Shown: positions 19,990-29,335, numbered from the stretch's first letter. The stretch: 64,000 nucleotides of DNA from Winogradskyella arenosi (GCF_003337305.1 NZ_QPJO01000003.1:62001-126000); one strand, 5' to 3'. Notes: generated by a model from the letters alone, not told the origin. Translations and numbers: made by a program.

Positions 19990-22977
19990 TTATTCCTTAA
20001 TCACTTTAAAGGTTTGCTTTGCACCGTCAATAGTGACTTTTACAAAATAAACACCTTCATTAAGGTTATTCATTTGTACTGAAGCATTTAAGCTATTTGG
20101 TGCTTGTTGCATCACTTGCTGACCAATCATATTATAAACGCTAATACTAGAAATAGCTTGCTTTGCCTCTAAGCTCAGCGTATTTACTACGGGGTTTGGA
20201 TAAAATTTAAATCCTTCAAACGTATTTAAGTCTACGTTTAATGTCGCATCTGGATAAACAAACAATTCAAACTCCGCAGCACTAGAAGCGTGCACACTAA
20301 TTAAATACGTAGTTCCAGCAACGAAGTCTCCAGATCGAGATCCTGATAAATAACAGCTTGTTAAACCTTCAATATCATTATCAATTGTAGAACAGTCGTT
20401 TCCATTAAATACTGAAAATGAGGCTGAACCTGATACTCTAGTAAACTCAAAGTTATAAGTTCCCGTGTAGTTTGGTGTAAAGCTATACCAAACCGTTTCT
20501 CTTGTAGTACTACAGTTTTCTGCTGATGGATACGCATTTTCCATATTTCCAGAAATAGCATTATTTCCATTTTCATCAATAGATTCTGCTAATACTACTG
20601 GTGAAGAACAATCGTTATTTGCTACTGCGTCTGGCAGTTGCCATGCACATAAGTTAAAGTCAATCCCTACGCCTGTTTGGCTCGTTTGTACCATTACATA
20701 GTAACTAAGGTTCTGATCTAATGTAAGAATCTTATTTGCTGTAGAACATCCTCCAGTAATATCAATTAACGTTCCACAAGCCCCTTCATATATCGCAAAA
20801 GAACTTGATGGTGTAGTACTTAATCGGTCTAAAGAGAATTCATATAAACCTGAAACTTCAGGATTAAAAACATACCAAACATCCCCATAACCTTCAGTTT
20901 CACAAGCATTCCCTGCAGACAATGTCGCACCAACAGTACTTCCTGTAACTTGGTTGTTACATGCATCGTCAGTTGAAACAAAGAACTCTATAGCTCCTGA
21001 ACATTCGTCATTTACTGGAGCCTCTGCTGCTGCTCTTAAACAAATATTGAAATCTTGAGCATATTCGCCATTAAGTCGAGTATTGTTTCTAACATAATAG
21101 ATATTTCCGATGGTTAAATCGGTTAACGTTACATAATTAGACGTATAACAGTTTAAGCTTGTTAAGGCGCCACATGTTCCTTCTAATAATTCTGTAGCCT
21201 GAATAGTTCCACCACCACCAATAGCTGCTGTGATATCTAAATACTCTAATACAATAATTTCGCTTGTTGCTTCAAAACTAAACCACACATCATTAGTATT
21301 GTCTGTGGTTGAACCACAAGTATTAGGGTCTGAAATAGACTCTGTAGCCCCAGCATTTGTAGCACTTGTTAAAATAGTACAAGACCCATCGGTATTTACT
21401 GTTAAACTCAATGGAGCATCACAGTCGTCGTTAGACGGAGGACAATAAAAATACGCGCTATCCGTATAAAGACAAGTTGTATCTTGGTTATTTGTCACGG
21501 TAAAGTTTACAGTAGAACCGCTTTCATAAGGTCCCATAGTAACGATACCTGTTGCAGTAATATTTGCAACATCAGCAGTTGTCGTTACATCATCAGATAA
21601 AGTTAAAGATGTTGCGCTCCCTAGGTAAGATACCTCTACATCTATAGAGAATTGACCGTTATCACAGTCTGCTACTGGTGTTAAAGTTCCTAACGTAGGA
21701 TTTACACAGCTATTCGCAGTAATAATTAAATCGTAAGTATAAGTTCGTGAAGCAGAGGAGTTACTTAAAACAATAAAGTACGTATTTCCGGCTAATAAAA
21801 CCACATCAGTTAAGTTCCTTGAGGTACCAGAATAAGACCCCTCATAATCTACACACTCTGTAGCAGAATCTGGACATCCATTTAACACATGAACACTAGA
21901 ACCGTTATTTGAGATATTAGTCAAATTAATATCAATAGAAGTATCTACAGTAGGTGTTACACTATAAAAGACATCCTTACCATTCATATAAGAGTTACTA
22001 CATGGACTTTCATCAATATTGTTTTCGTAATTATCAGTGTTTCCGCCAGCTTCAATAAAAGGAAAAGAAGTAATTTCTATAGGGTTACTACATGTTGCTC
22101 CCGGAAGTGGTGCTGAGCGTGTTGTAAAACTTTGCTCTGTACATCCCGTTGCTGCACCTATAGCGTTAAAAGGAACAATATTAACATAGTATAACGTCTC
22201 ATAAGTTAAGTCTGATAACGTATAGCTCGCTTCTGATGTTGTGGCTTGATTAACAATATCAGTACCCCCTTGTGTCGTTCCAACAGATACGGTATACCCT
22301 GTTGGTAATCCTGTAGCTGCTTGCCATGATAAAGTAACATCAGCATCTACACCTGTAGCACCATCAACTGGAGTTGTTAATACAAAATCACAGTTTGGCA
22401 CAGCATTAGAGGTTTGTGTAATACTCACATTATCTATAAGTAATACTTGTCTGAAACCAGACACATTTGTTACTGTATTTACAAATCTTACTTGAAAATC
22501 ACTGCCATCAGCAATAGTCCCTGCGTTAATAGTCCCAGTAGATTGACAAGTATCAGAATCAATAAAGATGTAATTAGAAGCATCTATAGTAGTGAGGTTT
22601 ATCCATGATAGACCACCATCAGTAGAATATTCTAACACTAAACTTCCCCAATTGGCACCAGGCCCTGTAAAAGTAACTGGCGGGAATTGGCTAACCTGCT
22701 CAAAGATATTGTAACTAAAACTTACCGTAAGGTCTGTTCCGTTAGAAACCCCTGTATAATTGTTAGAAGTTAATGTTGTTGTTACACCAGCGGGAGCATA
22801 AGAAAAAGCACTTAAGCCTTCATCTCCACAAGTAAAACCAGATGTCGTCACTATTTCTCCTATCCACCCTTCTGGGGATTGATTGTTTGTTCCATTGTCA
22901 AAATCATCTATGATCTCAATTTGAGCAAAAGATGACGCACTTAATAGCATCATTAAATAAATCGTAATTTTCTTCAT
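19990..22977 (-). CDS. Secreted 995-aa protein with FN3 domain and T9SS type A sorting domain
   Basis: A signal peptide (MKKITIYLMMLLSASSFAQ) is followed by an anchor-J or MAM-like N-terminal domain (about 20-190), a fibronectin type III module (about 198-288) and four to five related beta-sandwich modules with DVWYVF- or VWFSF-type strands and conserved cysteines (about 290-900). The C-terminal 75 residues form a type A sorting domain (FKFYPNPVVNTLSLEAK ... GVYFVKVTIDGAKQTFKVIKE). Type A domains direct T9SS export and usually attachment to lipopolysaccharide. No catalytic motif was seen, so a structural or adhesive role is more likely than an enzymatic one. It is a single-gene unit with its own terminator and the shared 58-bp upstream element. 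Confidence 0.9.
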   Translation of the reverse strand: MKKITIYLMMLLSASSFAQIEIIDDFDNGTNNQSPEGWIGEIVTTSGFTCGDEGLSAFSYAPAGVTTTLTSNNYTGVSNGTDLTVSFSYNIFEQVSQFPPVTFTGPGANWGSLVLEYSTDGGLSWINLTTIDASNYIFIDSDTCQSTGTINAGTIADGSDFQVRFVNTVTNVSGFRQVLLIDNVSITQTSNAVPNCDFVLTTPVDGATGVDADVTLSWQAATGLPTGYTVSVGTTQGGTDIVNQATTSEASYTLSDLTYETLYYVNIVPFNAIGAATGCTEQSFTTRSAPLPGATCSNPIEITSFPFIEAGGNTDNYENNIDESPCSNSYMNGKDVFYSVTPTVDTSIDINLTNISNNGSSVHVLNGCPDSATECVDYEGSYSGTSRNLTDVVLLAGNTYFIVLSNSSASRTYTYDLIITANSCVNPTLGTLTPVADCDNGQFSIDVEVSYLGSATSLTLSDDVTTTADVANITATGIVTMGPYESGSTVNFTVTNNQDTTCLYTDSAYFYCPPSNDDCDAPLSLTVNTDGSCTILTSATNAGATESISDPNTCGSTTDNTNDVWFSFEATSEIIVLEYLDITAAIGGGGTIQATELLEGTCGALTSLNCYTSNYVTLTDLTIGNIYYVRNNTRLNGEYAQDFNICLRAAAEAPVNDECSGAIEFFVSTDDACNNQVTGSTVGATLSAGNACETEGYGDVWYVFNPEVSGLYEFSLDRLSTTPSSSFAIYEGACGTLIDITGGCSTANKILTLDQNLSYYVMVQTSQTGVGIDFNLCAWQLPDAVANNDCSSPVVLAESIDENGNNAISGNMENAYPSAENCSTTRETVWYSFTPNYTGTYNFEFTRVSGSASFSVFNGNDCSTIDNDIEGLTSCYLSGSRSGDFVAGTTYLISVHASSAAEFELFVYPDATLNVDLNTFEGFKFYPNPVVNTLSLEAKQAISSISVYNMIGQQVMQQAPNSLNASVQMNNLNEGVYFVKVTIDGAKQTFKVIKE

Positions 22978-23068
22978 TGATTTTTAATTTAAATTAATTA
23001 GTAGTCTTTTATGACATAGTTAGTTTAGCATGGTTCTAAGATATAACCATATATTCTGTATCTAAAGG

Positions 23069-23126
23069 GCTTGTTTTTGGTATTTCCCGAATTTCAAAAG
23101 CAGAAAACACACCATAAAACACTGTG
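23069..23126 (-). promoter_or_regulatory. 58-bp upstream element, copy 2
   Basis: This copy, 92-149 bp upstream of the 995-aa cargo gene, matches 16856-16913 at about 43 of 58 positions without gaps. The copy lies at a similar distance from its start codon (92 bp against 80 bp), which argues for a regulatory role over a random AT-rich match. Confidence 0.55.
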
Positions 23127-23198
23127 AATCAATTAATTAAACCGAATGCAAATCATTTAACAAAATGCTAACAATTTATTTATCTTTTTAGCTTAATA

Positions 23199-23477
23199 AT
23201 GAAATATCAGCATGTTTTCACCACAATTGATACTGAATTCTCTAAAGAATTAACAGAAAGAAAAGAACTAAAAATAAAATTAACTTTTACACAGAAGAAA
23301 TACCAAAAAGCTTTGAATCATGACTTACATTTTATAAAAATAACCTCATGGGACGACGATGGTTTTTCAGTATTTATTATAAATAACAATGATGAATCTC
23401 ATGATCTTCAAAATGTATTCATCAGATTTTTTTTAGTCGATTTTAGATTGAGAATGTTTTTACATCTTATTTATTAA
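23199..23477 (+). CDS. Possible small hypothetical protein, 92 aa
   Basis: An ORF of 92 codons is preceded by TATCTTTT (about 23179), which resembles a weak flavobacterial -7 element. The protein is rich in Lys, Phe and Asp, has no signal peptide or clear transmembrane helix, and matches no family I recognise. Its C-terminus (FFLVDFRLRMFLHLIY) looks unlike a folded end, so it may be a decayed gene or chance ORF. It is isolated, with no operon partner. Confidence 0.3.
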   Translation: MKYQHVFTTIDTEFSKELTERKELKIKLTFTQKKYQKALNHDLHFIKITSWDDDGFSVFIINNNDESHDLQNVFIRFFLVDFRLRMFLHLIY

Positions 23478-23777
23478 GATTGCTTAAGTCACACTATTTT
23501 CAAATACCACAGAGCGATAAAAAAAGATTTTCTTAATAAAAGACAAACTCCGAAAGACTACAGACTACTCCTTATTAAATAGCACGCCTTAATTTTTTCA
23601 ACATAAAAACAGCGCGACAAGACTAATAAAGTATACTGAAAATGATTTATTAGGACGATTAAGCTTGAAGAGTCAGTACGAGAAAGTTGCAAAAAATAAA
23701 ATAATAAGAACCGATTCTATATATTATCCATCATTTACAAAGCTAAAACACCCCTATTGGCCTAGCTTAAAACGCAA

Positions 23778-23805
23778 AAAACCCACAACTTTCGTTATGG
23801 GTTTT
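23778..23805 (-). terminator. Terminator of tRNA-Ser
   Basis: A 12-bp stem with one G-U type pair (23778-23789 with 23794-23805) and a GAAA tetraloop on the minus strand is followed by T residues, just past the 3' end of the tRNA. Confidence 0.75.
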
Positions 23806-23811
23806 AATTTG

Positions 23812-23896
23812 CGGAGAAAGAGGGATTCGAACCCCCGGAGGTGTGACCCTCAACAGTTTTCAAGACTGCCGCATTCGACCACTCTGCCATTTCTCC
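23812..23896 (-). tRNA. tRNA-Ser (anticodon UGA)
   Basis: An 85-nt class II tRNA with a perfect 7-bp acceptor stem (GGAGAAA/TTTCTCC), an anticodon loop CTTGAAA giving UGA, a long variable arm and the GGTTCGAAT T-loop. The discriminator is G and CCA is not encoded. It reads UCA and UCG codons. Confidence 0.95.
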
Positions 23897-24093
23897 GAGC
23901 GTCTCATCAGGTATTCCCTGATTGCGGGTGCAAATATATAACCCTTTTTCAGTTTGACAAAATTTTTTTCGACCTTTTTTCAAAAAAAATCATTTTATCA
24001 ATTTATATCTCAAAAATATCTCCGTTTTCAAAAAGCATCGTATTTTCGGCACAATAAATGTTTCACTTATTTTGGTATTAAAACCAACACTTT

Positions 24094-24873
24094 ATGAAAA
24101 AATTGCTTGCCCTAAGTTTCTTCATTTCTACATTATATAGTTTTGCTCAGAATAATACAATTGCAGCCGGAGAAAAACTTGTCTTTACGGCCTCTTATAA
24201 TATGTCTGGACTTTTAACAGATATTGCTGAGGTAAAAATGGAAACTAGTGAAGTTAAAACTTCAAAAACTACCCTACTCCGTTTAAAATGCACAGCAACA
24301 ACTTATAAGAAATGGGATGACTTTTTTAAAATTAGAGATATTTATGAAAGCTATGTTAATCCTAAGACCCTAACGCCTTATCTATATAAGAGAGATATTA
24401 GCGAAGGTGGCTATTATAAGTTTATGCAATACAAATACAACCATAAAGCCAACCTTGTAAAAAGCCTTAAACGTAAAAAAAAGAAAGACGGGACCACCTG
24501 GGACGAGAATAAAGCCGTAAGAATAAGTACAGGAACTAAAGATATTGTGAGCCTCTTATACACCTTAAGAAACTTAGACATCCATAAAGCTACACCTGGC
24601 GATCAACAAGAATTCACTGTTTTATTTGACAATAAAGAAACTACGGTTGTAGTCTCCTATATAAAGAAAGAAACAATCTCTACAGCATTAGGCAGTAAAG
24701 CTTGTTACAAACTTAGCTTCGCGCTTAAAGGAAACGATATCTTAAAAGGCAATAATGCAAACTTACTATGGCTTACAGCAGATGCCAATAAAGTTCCTGT
24801 GTATGCTAAATTTAAAATCCCTGTTGGGAATGGCGAATTAAAAATAACTTCAGCAACAGGTTTAAAACATTAA
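24094..24873 (+). CDS. DUF3108 domain-containing exported protein
   Basis: The protein has 259 aa with a signal peptide (MKKLLALSFFISTLYSFAQ). The rest is a single domain with the DUF3108 features: GEKLVFTASYNMSGLLTDIAEVKM near the start, DIVSLLYTLRNLD in the middle, and LWLTADANKVPVYAKFKIPVG near the end. Function is unknown; the fold is a lipoprotein-carrier-like beta structure in relatives. The next gene, a membrane protein, starts 6 bp after its stop, so the two are probably cotranscribed. Confidence 0.85.
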   Translation: MKKLLALSFFISTLYSFAQNNTIAAGEKLVFTASYNMSGLLTDIAEVKMETSEVKTSKTTLLRLKCTATTYKKWDDFFKIRDIYESYVNPKTLTPYLYKRDISEGGYYKFMQYKYNHKANLVKSLKRKKKKDGTTWDENKAVRISTGTKDIVSLLYTLRNLDIHKATPGDQQEFTVLFDNKETTVVVSYIKKETISTALGSKACYKLSFALKGNDILKGNNANLLWLTADANKVPVYAKFKIPVGNGELKITSATGLKH

Positions 24874-24879
24874 TACAAC

Positions 24880-25215
24880 ATGAAAAAGATTCTTATTATT
24901 CTAGGTTTTATTGGCGCAATATTAGCAGTTATTTTTTCGGTGACTCCTTTATATAATATTGCTCTTATGCCGCTAATTGTCGCTTTTGTTTGCGGTATAG
25001 CCCTTGTATTTATGACTAAAACCGCAGCATCTAAACCCAAAGCTATTCAGTATATTTTTCTGTTGGTGATCATCGCTTTAAGTATCACTATATACAAAGC
25101 CGTATTCAACACTTCCGAAATTGGAGATATTGAACAACTAGAACAACGTGACGAACAAAACCTTGAAGACTCTAAAGAACTTTTAGAAGATATTGAGATT
25201 GATGAGAATTTTTAA
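24880..25215 (+). CDS. Small membrane protein with acidic tail
   Basis: The protein has 111 aa and three predicted transmembrane helices (about 4-22, 27-46 and 57-73), followed by a strongly acidic cytoplasmic or periplasmic tail (EQLEQRDEQNLEDSKELLEDIEIDE). No family is recognised. It is 6 bp downstream of the DUF3108 gene and 42 bp upstream of an M28 peptidase, so it may belong to that transcript. Confidence 0.7.
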   Translation: MKKILIILGFIGAILAVIFSVTPLYNIALMPLIVAFVCGIALVFMTKTAASKPKAIQYIFLLVIIALSITIYKAVFNTSEIGDIEQLEQRDEQNLEDSKELLEDIEIDENF

Positions 25216-25257
25216 ACTTTAGATAATTTTTAAAGCGTAAGACTTTTACTGCTGAAC

Positions 25258-26289
25258 ATGAAAACACTTATTGCTTCTGTATTGATTTTGGTTGGCTCTT
25301 GTGCCAACTTAAGACACAGTGAAAAAATTAAAAATCTAAAAGAAAGCATCAGCTATAAAGATAAGGCCGTAGTTGAGCAATATCTTAACAGTATTACACC
25401 TGAAGATTTAGAACTTCATCTTAAAGAAATTTCACAAGACAAATACAAAGGCCGTAAAACCGGCGAAGAAGGACATAACCAGGTATGCGATTATATTAGG
25501 AGTCACTATAAAGCGCTAGAGATTCAACCTCCTGTTTCGCATTCTAACTATTATCAAATTGTCCCAGAATCGGCTTTACCCAATAACCTAAAGGCCTCAC
25601 AAAATGTTATTGCCTATATAGAAGGTTCGGAATACCCCGATGAGTATGTTTACATTTCTGCCCATTCTGACCATGAAGGTATTATTAATGGTGAAATTTA
25701 CAATGGCGCTGATGATAACGGCTCTGGTACCGCCGCAGTTTTAGAAATTGCTGAAGCCTTTAAACATGCAGCTCTAGCCGGACACCCTCCTAAACGCAGT
25801 ATCGTATTTTTACACGTTACCGCAGAAGAGGTAGGTTTATACGGATCGCATTATTACACCCAAAACCCCATATTTCCACTAGAAAATACCACAGCAACTT
25901 TAAATATAGATATGATTGGCCGTGTAGATACAATTCATAAGGAGAATGAGAACTACCTCTATCTTATTGGCGCCGATAAATTAAGTACCGAGTTGCATTA
26001 CATTGCCCAGAAGGCCAATACTACCTTTACCCATCTTAATCTAGACTACACTTATAATAAAGACAACGATCCTAATAGGTATTATTACCGCTCTGACCAT
26101 TATAATTTTGCCCAATATGGCATTCCTGTTATCTTTTTCTTTAATGGAGAGCATGAAGATTACACCAAACCTACCGATACGGCCGATAAAATTAACTACC
26201 CCCTCCTAGCCGAACGCACGCAATTTATATTTGCCACGGCATGGTATTTAGCCAATTCTAAAACTTCACTTTCTAGAGAGATTCTCTGA
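25258..26289 (+). CDS. M28 family metallopeptidase lipoprotein (first of a tandem pair)
   Basis: The protein has 343 aa with a lipoprotein signal (lipobox LVGSC, Cys15). The M28 zinc-aminopeptidase domain covers about 95-335: HSDHEG (first His ligand with Asp), GADDNGSGTAAVLEIAEAF (bridging Asp), TAEEVGLYGS (catalytic and ligand Glu), LNIDMIGR (Asp) and YRSDHYNFA (last His). All five expected ligand positions are present. It is an outer- or inner-membrane-anchored aminopeptidase or carboxypeptidase acting on peptides in the periplasm or outside. It lacks the PA-like insert of the downstream paralogue, which it otherwise matches closely, pointing to tandem duplication. Confidence 0.88.
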   Translation: MKTLIASVLILVGSCANLRHSEKIKNLKESISYKDKAVVEQYLNSITPEDLELHLKEISQDKYKGRKTGEEGHNQVCDYIRSHYKALEIQPPVSHSNYYQIVPESALPNNLKASQNVIAYIEGSEYPDEYVYISAHSDHEGIINGEIYNGADDNGSGTAAVLEIAEAFKHAALAGHPPKRSIVFLHVTAEEVGLYGSHYYTQNPIFPLENTTATLNIDMIGRVDTIHKENENYLYLIGADKLSTELHYIAQKANTTFTHLNLDYTYNKDNDPNRYYYRSDHYNFAQYGIPVIFFFNGEHEDYTKPTDTADKINYPLLAERTQFIFATAWYLANSKTSLSREIL

Positions 26290-26417
26290 TGTTAAAATTT
26301 ACGAAAAACACAGAAGCTCCGCATTAAAGGCGCTGCTATTTTTTGTAGATTTAAGGCTTAATTTATAAGTCGCTGCATTAAGCCGCAACTTTATTACAAA
26401 TCACTCTATTTTTATAC

Positions 26418-27998
26418 ATGAAAAAACTATTACTCTTAGGCTGTGCATTTTCCATAGTCGTAGGTTGTGGTACGTCCTCAAAAGGAAATCCTACAACAGT
26501 AGCAACGGAAATAAGTACTCCTGTAGACCCATCTCAATTTGCAGAACACATTAATTCCGAAGAACTCAAAACCCTACTATATAAATACGCTTCGGATGAA
26601 TTTGAAGGTAGAAATACAGGAGAAAAAGGACAAAAAATGGCTGTTGAATACCTAAAACAGAAGTATCTCGCAATGGATATTCCTTCTCCTTTAGGAGGTG
26701 ATGATTATTTCCAAGAAGTCCCTTTAGAAAAACAACAGGTTGCAGAAGCACAATTTTCTGTAAACGGCACAAGCTTTAAGAGTTTTGAAGATCATATTGT
26801 CTTAGCCTCTTCAGAAACTACAGAAATGACACTCGATCAGATTGTATACGTAGGTTATGGAATAGACGACACTAACTATTCCGATTATAAAAACAACGAC
26901 GTAAAAGGCAAGTTTGTTTTAGCCAAAGCGGGAGAACCTAAAGATAGCGATGGTAATTACATCACTTCAGGAACATCGGAAGACACCAAATGGTCTAACG
27001 GACGTCAATCATTAGCAAGTAAAAGAGATGCTGCAAAAAACCATGGCGCACGCGGTCTTATTTATATGGATGACAACTTGTTTTCTAGATATGCTTCTTT
27101 TTACCAAAGGCAAGCCGCTAGCGGAACCGCCGGACGTCTATCCTTAAAGAGTAAGGATCAAACCATGATTATGATGATGATTAATGCGAATTTAGGTAAA
27201 GTAATTTACGCTTCTATTGCTGAAGATGCACAACCTAAAACATTAGACACTGACATTGCACTTGCTATAGAAAACAAGTCTGAAACAATTATGTCTGAAA
27301 ATGTTGCGGCCTACATCAAAGGTTCTGAGAAACCCGATGAAATTCTTGTGATTTCTGCACATTTAGATCACGAAGGTATTAAAGACGGAGAAGTATATAA
27401 CGGCGCTGACGACGATGGCTCTGGAACCGTAGCCATTTTAGAAATTGCTCAAGCTTTTAAAGCGGCAGAAAAAGCAGGATACGGCCCTAAACGTTCAGTG
27501 TTATTCTTGCACGTTACAGGAGAAGAAAAAGGCTTATTAGGCTCGCGTTACTATACAGACATCGATCCTATATTTCCTTTGGAAAACACCGTCTCTAATT
27601 TAAACATCGATATGATTGGACGTACCGATCCTAACCGTACATCAGGAACTCGAAATTATATTTATTTAATAGGAAGCGATAAATTAAGTACCGATTTACA
27701 TAACATCTCTGAAGCTGCAAACACGAAGTATGTACAGTTAGAGTTAGATTATACTTATAATGATGAAAACGATCCCAACCGTTTTTACTACAGATCGGAT
27801 CATTATAATTTTGCTAAGAATAATATTCCGGCTCTATTTTATTTTAATGGAACTCATGACGATTACCATAAACCTTCAGATACACCAGACAAAATTCAAT
27901 ACGATTTATTAGAAACACGTGCTAAACTTGTCTTCTACACGGCTTGGGAAATTGCCAATAGAAAAGAGCGCCCTATTGTAGATAAAGCAGGAAAATAA
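26418..27998 (+). CDS. M28 family metallopeptidase lipoprotein with PA-like insert (second of a tandem pair)
   Basis: The protein has 526 aa with a lipobox VVGC (Cys17). An N-terminal cap with YASDEFEGRNTGEKGQ (about 55-70) is followed by a PA-like domain (about 115-275) and the M28 zinc domain (about 295-515) with HLDHEG, GADDDGSGTVAILEIAQAF, TGEEKGLLGS, LNIDMIGR and YRSDHYNFA. The cap and catalytic parts align with the upstream gene, which lacks the PA insert. It ends with a strong terminator. Likely role: extracytoplasmic peptide degradation for nutrition. Confidence 0.9.
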   Translation: MKKLLLLGCAFSIVVGCGTSSKGNPTTVATEISTPVDPSQFAEHINSEELKTLLYKYASDEFEGRNTGEKGQKMAVEYLKQKYLAMDIPSPLGGDDYFQEVPLEKQQVAEAQFSVNGTSFKSFEDHIVLASSETTEMTLDQIVYVGYGIDDTNYSDYKNNDVKGKFVLAKAGEPKDSDGNYITSGTSEDTKWSNGRQSLASKRDAAKNHGARGLIYMDDNLFSRYASFYQRQAASGTAGRLSLKSKDQTMIMMMINANLGKVIYASIAEDAQPKTLDTDIALAIENKSETIMSENVAAYIKGSEKPDEILVISAHLDHEGIKDGEVYNGADDDGSGTVAILEIAQAFKAAEKAGYGPKRSVLFLHVTGEEKGLLGSRYYTDIDPIFPLENTVSNLNIDMIGRTDPNRTSGTRNYIYLIGSDKLSTDLHNISEAANTKYVQLELDYTYNDENDPNRFYYRSDHYNFAKNNIPALFYFNGTHDDYHKPSDTPDKIQYDLLETRAKLVFYTAWEIANRKERPIVDKAGK

Positions 27999-28020
27999 TT
28001 TACATCACCTTATTATAGCA

Positions 28021-28053
28021 AAAAGCCGCTCCTTATTTTAGAGCGGCTTTTTT
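28021..28053 (+). terminator. Terminator after the second M28 peptidase
   Basis: An 11-bp stem (28021-28031 with 28041-28051), GC-rich in the centre, is followed by a run of six T residues. Confidence 0.9.
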
Positions 28054-28167
28054 GATTCCTAGAATTCGATAATCCCTGTCGTTATATCTAAAATCACACA
28101 AATCATAGCTTTTAAAACCTTACAAACAACAGATTACACCAAAACTTAGTATTTCAGTTTGGTCCAC

Positions 28168-28196
28168 AAAAAAAGCCTTTCATTTCTGAAAGGCTT
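28168..28196 (-). terminator. Terminator of tRNA-His
   Basis: A 10-bp stem (28173-28182 with 28187-28196) with a GAAA loop on the minus strand is followed by a T run (28168-28174). It lies 11 bp past the tRNA 3' end. Confidence 0.85.
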
Positions 28197-28206
28197 ATTA
28201 CTTTTG

Positions 28207-28281
28207 GGTGGAAGACCGGGTTCGAACCGGCGACTTTCGGTACCACAAACCGACGCTCTAACCAGCTGAGCTACAACCACC
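28207..28281 (-). tRNA. tRNA-His (anticodon GUG)
   Basis: The anticodon stem TCGGT/ACCGA encloses TTGTGGT, giving GUG. An extra 5' G pairs with C73, the hallmark of tRNA-His. The T arm is GCCGG/CCGGT with TTCGAAC. The acceptor stem reads GTGGTTG against CTTCCAC, leaving two adjacent U-U oppositions (5:68 and 6:67). CCA is not encoded. Confidence 0.9.
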
Positions 28282-28339
28282 ATTTTAATTGGGTTGCAAA
28301 GATAATTGAATAGTTAATATCTGCAAACATTTTTTCGAA

Positions 28340-29062
28340 TTATTTTAAATCAAATATCGAATTTACGGCCACATAACGCTCAACTGTATAACCCTCAGCA
28401 TGTTCCACACCAATTAATCTTCCTAAATTTCTTGCTCTATAGTCTACGCTATCCGTGAAGTTTTTACTAGATATCGGAGTTTCAGGCTCTTGACTATCCG
28501 GATCAAAAAATTGTGTCTTATACGCTAAAACCGAAGCCTTCTTTTTTTCCATATATCCCGTAACATCAACCACAAAATCCGGTTTTATATCTTTCCATTG
28601 TATATAATGGTATACCGCTTTTGGACGCCAAGGATCTTGTGCCCCTGTTTCGTCATCATAATGGGTTTCAATTTTCTTTAAACCACTTAAAAAACAAGCA
28701 TCACTGACCAACTGACTCCCTTTTGGATGATCTATATGCCGATCGTCAATAGCATTACAAAGTACAATTTCTGGGCGGTAGTAACGGATCATTTTAATCA
28801 ACTCTAACTGATGTGCTTTATCATTCTTAAAAAAGCCATCGGCAAAGCGCATATTAATTCTAGAATGCACGCCTAAGATTTTAGCGGCATCAAAAGCCTC
28901 TTGATCTCGCGTTTCTGCTGTACCTCGTGTTCCTAACTCGCCCCGAGTCAAATCTATAATGCCTACTTTTTTTCCTTTGGCCACTTCTTTGGCTAAAGTG
29001 CCTGCACAACTTAATTCTACATCATCAGGGTGCGCTCCAATCGCTAATAGGTCTAATTTCAT
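28340..29062 (-). CDS. bshB1: Bacillithiol biosynthesis deacetylase BshB1
   Basis: The protein has 240 aa and starts at the ATG at 29062 (MKLDLLAIGAHPDDVEL); a TTG two codons upstream is less likely. It is a PIG-L/LmbE zinc deacetylase: AHPDD near residue 11 supplies two zinc ligands and the catalytic base, DDRHIDHPKG (about 105-114) the third ligand. The TRGELGTRGTAETRDQEAFDAAKILG segment and the C-terminal EHAEGYTVERYVAV are characteristic of BshB1. It removes the acetyl group from GlcNAc-malate, the second step of bacillithiol synthesis, the main low-molecular-weight thiol in many Bacteroidota. It is single, divergent from pckA. Confidence 0.92.
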   Translation of the reverse strand: MKLDLLAIGAHPDDVELSCAGTLAKEVAKGKKVGIIDLTRGELGTRGTAETRDQEAFDAAKILGVHSRINMRFADGFFKNDKAHQLELIKMIRYYRPEIVLCNAIDDRHIDHPKGSQLVSDACFLSGLKKIETHYDDETGAQDPWRPKAVYHYIQWKDIKPDFVVDVTGYMEKKKASVLAYKTQFFDPDSQEPETPISSKNFTDSVDYRARNLGRLIGVEHAEGYTVERYVAVNSIFDLK

Positions 29063-29211
29063 CTTCAATTTTATTTATCTGAATGTCAAAAATATTAAAA
29101 AGAAGACAGATTGTCGATTTCTTTTTAGTTCGCAAACGTTAGCGTCTGAAAATAAGTTGATTTTATGACCAAAATCACTAAAAAAATGAAAAACGTCTCA
29201 TAAAATCAAAG

Positions 29212-29227
29212 TATGACTTTCGTCATA
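29212..29227. promoter_or_regulatory. Inverted repeat between bshB1 and pckA
   Basis: TATGAC (29212-29217) and GTCATA (29222-29227) with a 4-nt spacer. Possible regulator site; no matching family is assigned. Confidence 0.35.
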
Positions 29228-29325
29228 AAAAATCCTTCTTAATGCCTTTACCTTTACACCATAATTAAAACAGAGCATTCGTTTGAGCTTTGAAAAGTCT
29301 ATATAATAAAGAACATTTTTAACGT

Positions 29326-29335
29326 CTAACGTTAG
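29326..29335. promoter_or_regulatory. Perfect 10-bp palindrome upstream of pckA
   Basis: CTAACGTTAG lies about 145 bp upstream of the pckA start. A related AACGTTAG sequence occurs at about 29136-29143. Possible regulator site for gluconeogenic control; weak evidence. Confidence 0.3.

Larger units (their letters stand above)
22978..23777. other. 800-bp region between the T9SS cargo gene and tRNA-Ser
   Basis: It contains the upstream region of the minus-strand cargo gene, including the 58-bp element, and one weak 92-codon ORF. The remainder from 23478 to 23777 is AT-rich without any gene, repeat or RNA that could be recognised. Confidence 0.6.

Noticed and set aside
23665..24057. 130-codon ORF on the plus strand across tRNA-Ser
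   Set aside because: It runs through the complement of the tRNA gene and its terminator and has no family resemblance; the tRNA is certain.
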